Of a stretch of 59,526 nt of DNA, positions 24,288 to 32,954 are shown one piece after another (the stretch's first letter is position 1; each line of letters begins with the position of its first letter). Below the pieces are notes generated by a model. It saw only the letters and a program-made list of their open reading frames with translations. It had not been told where the DNA came from and ran no database searches. The stretch covers positions 1-59,526 of the IMG/VR virus record IMGVR_UViG_3300025168_000093, one strand, 5' to 3'. The stretch comes from a virus. A program made the translations under genes and the position numbers.

Positions 24288-24731
24288 ATGGCAGATACAA
24301 ACATATACACAACAAGCGGAAGTGCGGTATTTACGGAGGATTTTTCTCTTGACTTATACGCAGGAACATCAGTAGACGACACAGCATGGTTAGATGGTGG
24401 AGCAGCAGCGGACGCATATCCGGGCTCTCTCACAGGCTTCCAAGCAAAGAATACCAACACAACAGATGCACCGGGTGGTGCAAAGTTGATATGTGGTAGA
24501 TTTACAACAGCATTGGTTAACGATGAAACACTTACAATCACATCAACAACAACAGCAAGTGGTGCTACAATTAGCACAGCACACAAAATTAAGGCAATAG
24601 TAATTGGAGACAATTCTACAGCGGCAGCAGGTGTAACACTTAAACAAGCAATCAGCGCTGCTGGTGTTGCTACATTCAAAGTAACTGGAACATCTGATGC
24701 TCTAGTTTCATGCTGGATGATTGTGGAATAA
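24288..24731 (+). CDS. Probable capsid decoration/stabilisation protein
   Basis: A 147-residue, Ala/Thr/Gly-rich, beta-type protein without Lys/Arg-rich low complexity. A strong AGGAGGCGAT ribosome site lies just after the capsid gene. Position immediately downstream of the major capsid protein, small size and predicted beta content are typical of head decoration (cement) proteins that bind the capsid surface. No specific family was recognised by eye. Like the capsid gene it uses many C-ending codons, hinting at high expression. A second capsid component is the main alternative. Confidence 0.55.
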   Translation: MADTNIYTTSGSAVFTEDFSLDLYAGTSVDDTAWLDGGAAADAYPGSLTGFQAKNTNTTDAPGGAKLICGRFTTALVNDETLTITSTTTASGATISTAHKIKAIVIGDNSTAAAGVTLKQAISAAGVATFKVTGTSDALVSCWMIVE

Positions 24732-24742
24732 GGTTTTTCTAT

Positions 24743-25138
24743 ATGCCTAGTCTAAAGTATAACGGTCCTTCCTTCTACCGAAGAAGCCCTGATGTATACA
24801 CCCCTGATTTCACTAGAGGTGAAGTTAGAGATGTATCTCAGGGTTGGGTTGATACTTATAGAAGATTTTTAGTAGAACCGGCATGGACTCTCATGGGTGA
24901 CGAAGCACTGCATAACGATGCAGGTAGTGACGGAATCCCTGATGGCGAATGGCGAAGAAGCGAAATTCTTTCTTGGCTTGCAGAACGTGGTATGGTACCT
25001 TCGGGTGCTTACAGTACAAAGAGTACACTTCTAAATATGGTTGAAGAACATACAACACCTTCACCAGTTTTAGAAATCCCTGCTCCTGTATTAGCGGATG
25101 TAGTTGAAGACGAAGCAGTAGAAACAATAACGGAGTGA
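24743..25138 (+). CDS. Small head protein with HeH/LEM-like domain
   Basis: A 131-residue protein. Residues 70-102, WRRSEILSWLAERG then a short loop and STKSTLLNMVEEH, match the helix-extended-loop-helix (HeH/LEM, SAP-like) module found in many small phage head or neck proteins. The C-terminal tail is Pro/Val/Glu-rich. ATG 24743 (MPSLKYNGPSF) is chosen with AAGG upstream; the earlier in-frame start would overlap the decoration gene. It lies in the cluster of small genes between capsid and adaptor. A packaging-accessory or neck role is plausible but not shown. Confidence 0.6.
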   Translation: MPSLKYNGPSFYRRSPDVYTPDFTRGEVRDVSQGWVDTYRRFLVEPAWTLMGDEALHNDAGSDGIPDGEWRRSEILSWLAERGMVPSGAYSTKSTLLNMVEEHTTPSPVLEIPAPVLADVVEDEAVETITE

Positions 25139-25144
25139 TAAATT

Positions 25145-25432
25145 ATGACACAGACACAAACAACAGATGCAAGACCCCACGTGATGGGTAACATGATGAT
25201 GGTAACAGGAACATTTACCAATACAGGTTCAGAAGTAGCGACTACCATAGACTTGTCAGGACTTTTAGCAAGCATAGCAGCAGGTGGCGCTAATGCACTT
25301 AGCACAACCGCTGGAACCGGTAGTGGACAAGATGGGGTGTTCGCATCTATCAACGCCGCTACGCCTTCGCTCGTGTTAAACCACGTTGCAGGTCAAGACG
25401 GAACTTGGTGGGCACTAGGAAACCGCTCTTGA
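25145..25432 (+). CDS. Unknown small Ala/Gly/Thr-rich protein
   Basis: A 95-residue protein with GGAGTGA before the ATG. Composition is Ala/Gly/Ser/Thr-rich and probably beta, ending in DGTWWALGNRS. It sits among small head genes after the capsid protein. It could be a minor capsid or decoration protein; no motif allows a firmer call. Confidence 0.6.
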   Translation: MTQTQTTDARPHVMGNMMMVTGTFTNTGSEVATTIDLSGLLASIAAGGANALSTTAGTGSGQDGVFASINAATPSLVLNHVAGQDGTWWALGNRS

Positions 25433-25445
25433 GGCGGTGACTTAA

Positions 25446-25646
25446 GTGGCTAACATAGCAACATCATACAAAATTATAGGACCCTTTTCACCAAGGGAAT
25501 TTGAAAACCTGAGTACCCTGACCACTGCAATTAATACAGCGGCAGGGACTCTAGGTGAAAGTAGCGATACTAACACGTTGATAGACTCGGTATCTATTAA
25601 AATTTTAGGAAACATTTTTATTAAACTAACATGGGTCGTGACTTAA
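25446..25646 (+). CDS. Small protein, first of a tandem paralogous pair
   Basis: A 66-residue protein starting at GTG 25446 after GGCGGTGA. It shares KIIGPFSP(R/K)EF followed by a Thr/Ala-rich helix and a hydrophobic C-terminal strand with the next gene, so the two are tandem duplicates. The compact size, beta ends and place in the head cluster suggest a small virion component present as two related subunits. Family unknown. Confidence 0.6.
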   Translation: MANIATSYKIIGPFSPREFENLSTLTTAINTAAGTLGESSDTNTLIDSVSIKILGNIFIKLTWVVT

Positions 25647-25647
25647 T

Positions 25648-25842
25648 ATGGCTGTTATAGACCCCAAGTTCAAAATTATTGGACCTTTTAGTCCAAAAGA
25701 GTTCTCTAATACAACTACTTTAGCAGCAGCAGTAGATGCAGCAGCAGGTAGTTTAACATCTGCTACATCAACTACGAGTTTAGTAGCCTCAGAACTTATA
25801 GAGGTTTTAGGTAACGTATACATTATAATAACATACACATGA
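25648..25842 (+). CDS. Small protein, second of a tandem paralogous pair
   Basis: A 64-residue protein beginning one base after the previous stop. It aligns with the first copy over its whole length: FKIIGPFSPKEF, a central Ala-rich helix and ILGN/VLGN near the end. It could form hetero-oligomers with its neighbour or have a divergent role. No known family recognised. Confidence 0.6.
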   Translation: MAVIDPKFKIIGPFSPKEFSNTTTLAAAVDAAAGSLTSATSTTSLVASELIEVLGNVYIIITYT

Positions 25843-25854
25843 GGGGGGATTAAA

Positions 25855-26142
25855 ATGAGCGGTTTTCAATTACAGTCTATGGATATAGAAGACATAGAGA
25901 GAGCACAGAAACAAAATGTCCTTAGTGATATTAAGTATCAAGCAAACATAGTTCATGATACAGAAAGCCCTCTAAAAGGTGCAATCAGTAAACAAAGAGC
26001 AAATGCTCGTAAAGCAGCAGATGTGCTAAACATCGGTAGCGGCACTAGATGCTCTAGTTGTGGTTTACTACATTTTATGTGGAGAGAAAATTGTGGTTCT
26101 TGTAGAAAACCTATGAATTTTAACATGGGGGTTAGAGAATGA
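25855..26142 (+). CDS. Small zinc-ribbon protein
   Basis: A 95-residue protein with a strong GAGGGGGG ribosome site. A helical N-terminus is followed by C66-SSC69 ... C80-GSC83, a classic zinc ribbon. It is the third or fourth Cys-cluster protein in this structural cluster, a feature more typical of archaeal viruses than of bacteriophages. It could bind nucleic acid or simply be a metal-stabilised virion or assembly protein. Its stop overlaps the next start (ATGA). Confidence 0.65.
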   Translation: MSGFQLQSMDIEDIERAQKQNVLSDIKYQANIVHDTESPLKGAISKQRANARKAADVLNIGSGTRCSSCGLLHFMWRENCGSCRKPMNFNMGVRE

Positions 26143-27257
26143 GTTTTGATATAGCATGGAGCAATCTTAAAAAATCAAGATATGTAGAAGAACAAGGTAA
26201 TCCCGGTCATCCTATACCTTTTAATACGATTTTAAATCGTATAATTACGGCTAATGGCGGTGACCCTAATGATGTTCCTAAAGAATTAAGAGCACAAATG
26301 AAAAATCACATTATGTCTAGTCCTCAAACCTATGGTTTGAATGCATTACATGGATTTAATCAAAAAGACTACAAAGACTATCGACAAAGACAAGAAGAAG
26401 TATTTCAAAGAATTTCAGGTGGAGAACTTGCTACCGGACCAGTTGAGCCACCAGTTGAGCCACCAGTTGAGCCACCAGTTGAAGACCTTGATTTTCTTGC
26501 TTTTGACCCTAAATTAAACAGGAGAAGACCACCGAGTGATGCTACTGGTCCTGCACAACCAAGAGACAACAAAAAATTCAAACAATCAAGAGGTCGTAAA
26601 ATGGATAGATTGGATAGACAAACCATTTGGCAACCTGAGCCTGAAGTAGCCAAAACTCCTTTGCCCGATAATATTAAATCTTTAAATAAATGGATTTTCG
26701 CTCAATTGAGCGATTTTAAAGGCACTTCCAAGCAAAAAAACGCGAAATGGAAGGAAATGAGAGATAATTTGGCTGGTCAGTTAGGTATACCTTTACCCGG
26801 TGAAAGAAAAAAAGTCGAAAAACCTATATCAAATTTAGTTGCAAATCCAATATTACCTAAAGAGGTTATACAACAAGATATTGATATGGCACGAAATAGA
26901 CATTCTGAACCAAGACAAATGACATTAGATGCATTTACTGCACAACCTAAAACAGCAGAAGTGAGAGGTGCTCAAAGCCTATTGAATAAACCAATATTAC
27001 CAACATCTACATCTAAGGTAGCACCACCACCGCCACCAGCAGCAGAAGAGGAAATTAGAAGAATTACACAACCCGGAATCAGCGAGTGGTCTAAAGACCG
27101 CAGAAGCGATGGTATTCAACCCATAACACAGGATAACCCCGGTATTTCACATGTAGACAAATTAAATCAATTATTGTCACAAGTAAAACAACAAGAGGAA
27201 GAAAGATTTCCCGGTCAAGCAAAAGTAAATTTTGATGAAAACGGTAATATGATATGA
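26139..27257 (+). CDS. Pro-rich, partly disordered protein, probable virion component
   Basis: A 372-residue protein. Residues 1-95 look globular and helical. A run of (VEPP)n follows, then long charged/Pro-rich stretches, with a short helical segment near 185-225 (LNKWIFAQLSDFKG). The last residues, LLSQVKQQ ... FDENGNMI, resemble a motif inside the 666-residue protein at 5315-7315 (FSQAKQQ ... FDEDGNII), hinting at a shared binding partner. The start is coupled to the zinc-ribbon gene. No family recognised. Confidence 0.6.
   Translation: MSFDIAWSNLKKSRYVEEQGNPGHPIPFNTILNRIITANGGDPNDVPKELRAQMKNHIMSSPQTYGLNALHGFNQKDYKDYRQRQEEVFQRISGGELATGPVEPPVEPPVEPPVEDLDFLAFDPKLNRRRPPSDATGPAQPRDNKKFKQSRGRKMDRLDRQTIWQPEPEVAKTPLPDNIKSLNKWIFAQLSDFKGTSKQKNAKWKEMRDNLAGQLGIPLPGERKKVEKPISNLVANPILPKEVIQQDIDMARNRHSEPRQMTLDAFTAQPKTAEVRGAQSLLNKPILPTSTSKVAPPPPPAAEEEIRRITQPGISEWSKDRRSDGIQPITQDNPGISHVDKLNQLLSQVKQQEEERFPGQAKVNFDENGNMI
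26439..26486 (+). repeat. 12-bp tandem repeat, about 3.5 copies
   Basis: CCAGTTGAGCCA repeats in frame and encodes the VEPP repeats of the Pro-rich 372-residue protein. Confidence 0.9.
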
Positions 27258-27277
27258 TACGAGTGGAGTGAAATGTC

Positions 27278-28933
27278 ATGCCACAAGTATTCAGCCCCGG
27301 AGAAGCGGAAACTAGACCTTTAGACCCCGATGCTATTGTTTACACAACTGCTCAAAAAATAGCAGACTTGCTTGAAATAGGACCTCAAGAAGCAGTATTA
27401 GTAAATGCTAACTCTATAGCAAATTCTGTCTATGTAACAGGAGCAGATTATAGAAACATAGGATTTACTGTAGGCGACACCTTGTTAATTTACTCAGATG
27501 CTGACCCTCTTGGTGTTGATAGAGTTATAACCTCTATAGGCACAGATACAGCAGGAGTTAAATTAAGTTTTACTGATGCGTTAAATCCCGTATCTCATTA
27601 CGAAGCGGGAGATAATACATATGTACAAAATCAAGCATCTTTCACTAACGGTAGAACTAGAGGTGTAAAGCGTTCTAAAGTAGAAGAACTCATTAAAAGA
27701 ACACAGGATAGAATAGATAATAAAACACATAATTCATGGAGACCAAACTTGGTTTCAGCAGAATATATTAATTTCGATACTTACAAACCATATAGAAGAA
27801 GGTATTACACTGATTATGTGGGTACGAGTCCACTGTTATTTAGAAATATACAGCAAATTCTAAGATTGGAACTATGGCAAGGTGACGATTATCGTGAAAT
27901 CGGTGCAGCGGAAGCACGTCTGAAAATAGCGAATTACGCAGGGCTATCGGGCGATTCAATATATTTGTCTCCGGGTAATGGTAGTGTAGGAACTCTAAGC
28001 ATCGGTACCAACACCACACAATGGAGGTCAGATTTCGATATGATAACAACAGCGCAAAATCTTGCAGACCTTATCAACAAAGAAGATAGAGTAGGTAAAA
28101 CAGCAGTAGATTTCTCACCCACGTTCTTACTTGAAGGTAGCACATCCAATGTTGCTGTACACAATGAATTCCTAGCAACCGCTAATTCTGATTACGGCAG
28201 TGGTATAGTAAAAATCAGTAGCATGAGGTCTACACAATCAGGAGAGACTTGTAGCATAGCAACTACTGATACTACTAATATTGAGATAACTCAGACAGCA
28301 TCTACTTCTACATATAGTGCATCTGTTAGTTCAACCACTGTTACTCTTGGGTATATCTATGAAGACGGTCAAGCCACTGCTGGACCATCTCATACTACCG
28401 GATTTGCAGAAAAGGGATTATTACAAGTAGGTAATGAAGTGTTATCTTATACCGGTAAGACTGCAACTACATTACACCCCGACACAGGCGCTGTGACCGC
28501 CTTTGGTACTTTTACCGGATGTGTAAACCTGAACGGAACACCTCTATCTACTCTTAACACAACAGGTACAAAGATAACTCAACACAGGTTATCTGTAGAC
28601 CTACAAGGAGGTAGCGCTAGTGGTGATAGAGGTAGACTGAGAGATTGGTGGTTAGACAGCGAAATGGGTATTATTTATTTCAATAATTCTTATCCTTTCT
28701 TTGAGTGGAATGCTATCAAGACATCATATATTTATGGAGAGAGATACCTTGAAAAAGCAATAGAAGATATATGCACCAAGATGGTTGCTATTGAGTTGTT
28801 AATGAGTGATGACAGAAGTGTATTGATACCTGAAGGCACTCAAAACGTCGATTTGGCTTCAAAAATAAATCTTTACAGACAAGATATTGATAGAATGCTC
28901 CCTAGATATGTGGAGGTCGTCGCTTTTGAGTGA
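27278..28933 (+). CDS. Head-tail adaptor (neck) protein
   Basis: A 551-residue protein. The C-terminus, AIEDICTKMVAIELLMSDDR then a helix ending RQDIDRMLPRY, resembles the helical head-tail connector (gp6/gp15-like) fold that docks under the portal. The middle carries inserted beta domains, including the recurrent viral module with a TAQNLADLIN helix and TSNVAVHNEF strand (about 205-330), and a VGNEVLSYTGKTATTL block common in marine phage virion proteins. It is followed by completion and terminator genes, which fits neck order. GGAGTGA precedes ATG 27278. Adaptor identity is likely; the large insertions are unusual. Confidence 0.65.
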   Translation: MPQVFSPGEAETRPLDPDAIVYTTAQKIADLLEIGPQEAVLVNANSIANSVYVTGADYRNIGFTVGDTLLIYSDADPLGVDRVITSIGTDTAGVKLSFTDALNPVSHYEAGDNTYVQNQASFTNGRTRGVKRSKVEELIKRTQDRIDNKTHNSWRPNLVSAEYINFDTYKPYRRRYYTDYVGTSPLLFRNIQQILRLELWQGDDYREIGAAEARLKIANYAGLSGDSIYLSPGNGSVGTLSIGTNTTQWRSDFDMITTAQNLADLINKEDRVGKTAVDFSPTFLLEGSTSNVAVHNEFLATANSDYGSGIVKISSMRSTQSGETCSIATTDTTNIEITQTASTSTYSASVSSTTVTLGYIYEDGQATAGPSHTTGFAEKGLLQVGNEVLSYTGKTATTLHPDTGAVTAFGTFTGCVNLNGTPLSTLNTTGTKITQHRLSVDLQGGSASGDRGRLRDWWLDSEMGIIYFNNSYPFFEWNAIKTSYIYGERYLEKAIEDICTKMVAIELLMSDDRSVLIPEGTQNVDLASKINLYRQDIDRMLPRYVEVVAFE

Positions 28934-29327
28934 TGTTGATTTTGAAAATAGAGTTTTTAAATCTTTTTTTAAAGTAGTAAACCAAAGTATGGCTATAACA
29001 AAAAAACAAAAAGAAATCAAAAGTGCTTTGGTTAATGACCCTGAAACAGAATCCTTCAAAGGGATAATAGAAAAACAAGAGTTATCCATGTATGGTTTTC
29101 AAAAAGATAAAGAAGATATCTATTTAAATGGAAACCAACAACCAATTTCTATAGAAGAAAAAGCAAAAATACAATCAAATATAGAACTTAGGATGATAAC
29201 AGAAAGCCCAAAACTAAATAATTTGAGTCTTATGAATATGCAAGGAAAAATTATTCTTGATAGTGAAAGTATAAAGAACGCCGTTAGAAGAGGCGACGAT
29301 AAAGAGAACGTAGGGAGAGGATATTGA
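28926..29327 (+). CDS. Unknown neck/head-completion candidate
   Basis: A protein of about 133 residues beginning at TTG 28926, placed by GGAGGT at 28912-28917 and overlapping the adaptor stop. It is Lys/Glu/Asn-rich and helical without a known motif. It lies between the adaptor and the putative tail terminator, where head-completion proteins are usually encoded. The stop and the next ATG overlap (TGATG). Confidence 0.6.
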   Translation: MSDVDFENRVFKSFFKVVNQSMAITKKQKEIKSALVNDPETESFKGIIEKQELSMYGFQKDKEDIYLNGNQQPISIEEKAKIQSNIELRMITESPKLNNLSLMNMQGKIILDSESIKNAVRRGDDKENVGRGY

Positions 29328-29776
29328 TGGTTGCTACATACACTGAAGGTATTGACACTGTTTTGAATTTATTCACTCAAAATTGGAATAGAGGCAACAC
29401 AGATAACATAAAACCTATAATCATAGATATAGCAGATGTAGGAGCAGAAAGAGGAAAGCGTTTAGATTTGACTAACTCAGATTACGTTATGGTGTTTGAA
29501 ACAGCGCACAACGAAGAAGTGCCTGAAATTCTATACGATTTCGTTACTACTAGAATCAACATAACCGTTGATATAAGAACTTCTAAAGGCAGAGATAGAA
29601 TGAAAAAAATGGAAAATGAGATTAGAAGATTAGTACATTTAAAACGCAAAGGGGATGGTGTAAATTTCGATAGGTTAGTATACAAAACACGCACAGACCT
29701 CTCTGATAGGAGCAAGCGGATTTTCAGAATGACATTCCAAGTAGAAGTTATAATCTTTGCAGAACTAATACCATGA
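29327..29776 (+). CDS. Tail terminator/completion protein candidate
   Basis: A 149-residue protein. The alternating pattern of strands around a helix (YVMVFETAHNEEVPEILYDF, ITVDIRTSKGRDRMKKMENE, then a FRMTFQVEVIIFAEL closing strand) and its position directly before the tail tube gene fit the lambda gpU/HK97 gp10-like tail terminator fold, which caps the tail and stops tube growth. ATG 29327 is supported by GGGAGAGG at 29313-29320. A head-completion protein is the alternative. Confidence 0.55.
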   Translation: MVATYTEGIDTVLNLFTQNWNRGNTDNIKPIIIDIADVGAERGKRLDLTNSDYVMVFETAHNEEVPEILYDFVTTRINITVDIRTSKGRDRMKKMENEIRRLVHLKRKGDGVNFDRLVYKTRTDLSDRSKRIFRMTFQVEVIIFAELIP

Positions 29777-29787
29777 GGTGAAAAATT

Positions 29788-31812
29788 ATGCCATCAACAG
29801 TCTATAAGGGTGATTTAACAGAGATATCTTTTGGTAGAGAAAGCGGTATAACTTTACCTTCTGATTATGACTATCCCGATGTCCCCGGTGCTGGCGACCG
29901 TTTTCATTTCACAGTGTCTGCTGAGAGTGAAAGTGACGACACTAGCACAATTAAGTTACTAAAAGGACATGACAACACTCCTGTTGAAGCCGGAATTTTA
30001 GCATATCCGTTGGGTATGTTGGTAGGTAGTGAGTTAATTTTTTCCGGTCTTAGCGCTTCTCAAAACTTCAGCACAGAAGACAATTTTAATAAATCAGGTA
30101 GAAGATATACTATAGTTTCCGATACTAGAGCGACAGGTTATACCGAATTAGTCATTACCCCAAAGATGATTTCAGCGCTTACAGATAGTCCTACTACAAT
30201 CAATAGCACAAATGGCACAATCCATATAATGCCTTTTTGCACACCATCTTTAGACATAGAATCCACATGGCATACTAACGCTAATGAATCTTCCGAGAGT
30301 GTTTTAACAGACCAATTTGCTGGTTTGATAAACACTTTATCTCTACCGGAAACCAAGGTAGACCTAAAGAGAATGCATGTAATTGGTTTAGGTAGAGATG
30401 TTGCCATACAAGTACCGGGTCGTTTCACTAACACAGGAGGTCAATTTGAAACTTCTATGCACAATGCAAGATGGTTATATTATGCGTTAGGTCTAGAATC
30501 GGTAAAAATAGTCACATCTTTACAAAATGCTTCTACTTATAAATTGAGAGCCGCTACTGCGGCTGGTGCTAACATGATAATTTACGACGGAAGTGATACA
30601 GCACCAACTCTAACGGGTGGTGTCACAGTAACTGCCGGTGATTATGTTTTTATCAAAGATGTAGATGTTATACCTCTTCATTTGCACAAAGACGTAGGTA
30701 GTTCTCCTGAAGTATTTGGGGTCGATGACGTGGGTCCTGAAGACATTGTAACACAAACTCAAAAGAACGAGATAAGAAGAATTGTGGCTATACATCATAA
30801 TACTGCTGCAACGAATTCATACATATGGTTAGATGGACCACTTGATTTTGCACATGCCGATAATACAAATATTGGTTTCTTAGCACATGATAGCACAAGT
30901 ACAGGCTCACCTGAAATGAGCACTGCCACAAGCACATATGGTACTTTGACAAACCCTGTGAATAGAGTATTATTTTCTCAAACACATATACCATCTTTTG
31001 CTTTTGAAGTCAGTATAAGAAGAAACGATAATCAAGATGATGATGGCACTACGTCGGAAGTAATCAGTGGTGGCTCTACGGACGCTAAACAACTAACAAG
31101 AGTATTTAGAGGTTGTAAAGTTAAAGATTTCTCGATGGTTGCTGACACTGATGCTGCTGTGAGATTGAATGTTGGATTCGATGCTGCACTTTGTTACACC
31201 GATACTGGTAGACTTGAGACGGGTGATAATAAGGGCGATAGATTTGATGTGCACAGAGTCTTTGAAGATGTTGCTAATAACGAAATTGCTAGAAAGAAAG
31301 CAGGAATAGCAAAACGCACACAAAAACCATTTATGTTTTACAACGGTACTATAGAAGTAGGTGGTGTAACATTGGGACAAGTGGTATCTTTTGACTTAAA
31401 AGGCAAAACTGGTGTAAAACAATTCTATACTATATCAGGCAACAAAATAGCAGATTTGCTTACAGACCAAGTGCCTTTCGGTGGTGCTAGGAATGCAAGT
31501 CTATCCGTAGAAGGTAAAACCGAATATGAATTAGATATGGAAATCATAATTGATGACCCCACTCTATATCATCAAATGCGTAGAGCAGTTGAAACTTTCG
31601 ATGATGTCAATAAATTAGTACGTCTTAGTTTCACTAAACAAGGTGCAGGTGTTGCATCAGGTAGAGAATCCATGGACATAGTAATGGATGATTACTACAT
31701 TATAGAAGCACCTATGCCTATACCTGAAGATAAAGGTCCTTTAAGGTCCAAATTAAAAATCATGCCTAAAACACTTAGGGTCTTTTCGCAAGATACGGTA
31801 TTCCATTATTGA
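29788..31812 (+). CDS. Major tail tube protein with large insertions
   Basis: A 674-residue protein preceded by GAGGTGA. The C-terminal half contains LTRVFRGCKVKDFSMVAD, then an NVGFDAALC strand and a MFYNGTIEVGG block, and DMEIIIDDPTLYHQMRRAVE, resembling the RGCKVxxxSI...G..L...D pattern of tail tube proteins. The position after the terminator and before chaperone and tape-measure candidates agrees. It is about twice the size of a usual tube protein. The extra sequence (roughly 1-190 and 240-390) probably forms surface domains on the tail. A tail sheath is a weaker alternative, as no separate tube gene follows. Confidence 0.65.
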   Translation: MPSTVYKGDLTEISFGRESGITLPSDYDYPDVPGAGDRFHFTVSAESESDDTSTIKLLKGHDNTPVEAGILAYPLGMLVGSELIFSGLSASQNFSTEDNFNKSGRRYTIVSDTRATGYTELVITPKMISALTDSPTTINSTNGTIHIMPFCTPSLDIESTWHTNANESSESVLTDQFAGLINTLSLPETKVDLKRMHVIGLGRDVAIQVPGRFTNTGGQFETSMHNARWLYYALGLESVKIVTSLQNASTYKLRAATAAGANMIIYDGSDTAPTLTGGVTVTAGDYVFIKDVDVIPLHLHKDVGSSPEVFGVDDVGPEDIVTQTQKNEIRRIVAIHHNTAATNSYIWLDGPLDFAHADNTNIGFLAHDSTSTGSPEMSTATSTYGTLTNPVNRVLFSQTHIPSFAFEVSIRRNDNQDDDGTTSEVISGGSTDAKQLTRVFRGCKVKDFSMVADTDAAVRLNVGFDAALCYTDTGRLETGDNKGDRFDVHRVFEDVANNEIARKKAGIAKRTQKPFMFYNGTIEVGGVTLGQVVSFDLKGKTGVKQFYTISGNKIADLLTDQVPFGGARNASLSVEGKTEYELDMEIIIDDPTLYHQMRRAVETFDDVNKLVRLSFTKQGAGVASGRESMDIVMDDYYIIEAPMPIPEDKGPLRSKLKIMPKTLRVFSQDTVFHY

Positions 31813-31819
31813 GGTAAAT

Positions 31820-32632
31820 ATGTTACCTTCACCGTACTCAAGAAAGAAAAAGTTTAGAAAACTAGGTCTGAAAAGATATCTTGCTTGGATATCCAATGAA
31901 TTAAACATAGACTTACTCTCATTAGTTGATGAAGATGTTAGAACAAGAAACGAATTAGATGCTATGATAGTCTCTAAGATAGATTCTGTGGAAGTAGAAG
32001 TAGAAGTAGAAAAACCCACAGTTATAGATTTGACAATTTTACCGGAACCCGATTTGGTACAATTAAAAGTTCCTGAACACATAGAGAAAATAGAAATAGA
32101 AACGCCTACGTGGGTAGAAGCAGTAGAAGACATAGAAGGCGTTAGTTATGATGAGAATTTTGAAGAAAATGACGAAGATACAATGGAGATTATTGATGAA
32201 GAGCATCTCAAAATTCTTCAGGAAGTAGACGATGAAAAACCCGCATGGGTAGATTTAGAGGGCGATGCATACGTTGCTCACATTAGGGAAATAGAAGAAC
32301 AAATAGAAGAAGAAATAGAAGAAATTGTTTTGAATAAAGAACAACCTTTCTTCATAGAGAAAATAAATTATTCCTCCATGACCGTACGTGAACTACAGAG
32401 TTACTGTAGAAAGCGCGGTGTCAAAATCAGTGGTACAAAAGCAGAAGTAGTTATGCGATTGAACCGTCATGATGATGGCATAATGGAAGACACCGCAAAT
32501 AGTGAACCCGAAGCCCCCTCTGAAGAGGCTGCTGAAGAAACACTGGATGCCCCCGTTGAAGAAACGGCTGTGACCGATGGTGAAATAAATGAATATAGCG
32601 AACAAAGAAGAATTATTGACGAAGAAGAATGA
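31820..32632 (+). CDS. Acidic protein with SAP-like domain
   Basis: A 270-residue, extremely Glu/Asp-rich protein. Residues about 184-218, YSSMTVRELQSYCRKRGVKI followed by SGTKAEVVMRLNRH, match the SAP helix-extension-helix module, often DNA- or protein-binding. The acidic flanks could mimic DNA or keep the protein soluble. It lies between the tail tube and the chaperone candidates, so it may act in tail assembly. GAGG precedes the ATG. It overlaps the next gene by 44 bases. Confidence 0.6.
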   Translation: MLPSPYSRKKKFRKLGLKRYLAWISNELNIDLLSLVDEDVRTRNELDAMIVSKIDSVEVEVEVEKPTVIDLTILPEPDLVQLKVPEHIEKIEIETPTWVEAVEDIEGVSYDENFEENDEDTMEIIDEEHLKILQEVDDEKPAWVDLEGDAYVAHIREIEEQIEEEIEEIVLNKEQPFFIEKINYSSMTVRELQSYCRKRGVKISGTKAEVVMRLNRHDDGIMEDTANSEPEAPSEEAAEETLDAPVEETAVTDGEINEYSEQRRIIDEEE

Positions 32633-32954
32633 ACGAAAACACGAACTAAGTATTAGTCGGGATGACCCTGACAAAATTATGGAGGTGTGGATTCGGGATA
32701 TTACTTTTTTCGATGTCCAAGTAGCCGCCCAAAAGATGTTTAATATTGGTTCCAATGGAGATGCAACACTCGACTTAGAAGGATATTGGAAACACGCATT
32801 CAAACATTGGGTAGTGAGAACTAATCCACATTTAGAACCTAGAGAACTATACCAACTCAACGCATACGTAGGCGAGCAATTGTCAGCCGTATTACCCAAG
32901 CCTAATGATTTAGCAAAGGCAATGCAAAGTGGTTTTACGAAAGCGAACAATTGA
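32589..32954 (+). CDS. Tail-assembly chaperone candidate (G-like)
   Basis: A 121-residue protein. ATG 32589 lies inside the preceding gene and has a well-placed GGTGA at 32579-32583. The fold looks helical (ELSISRDDPDKIMEVWIRDI, FDVQVAAQKMF). Size and location between tail tube and tape-measure candidate, followed by a small overlapping frame, fit the gpG/gpT chaperone arrangement of long-tailed phages. Assigned from position rather than sequence motif. Confidence 0.5.
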   Translation: MNIANKEELLTKKNERKHELSISRDDPDKIMEVWIRDITFFDVQVAAQKMFNIGSNGDATLDLEGYWKHAFKHWVVRTNPHLEPRELYQLNAYVGEQLSAVLPKPNDLAKAMQSGFTKANN

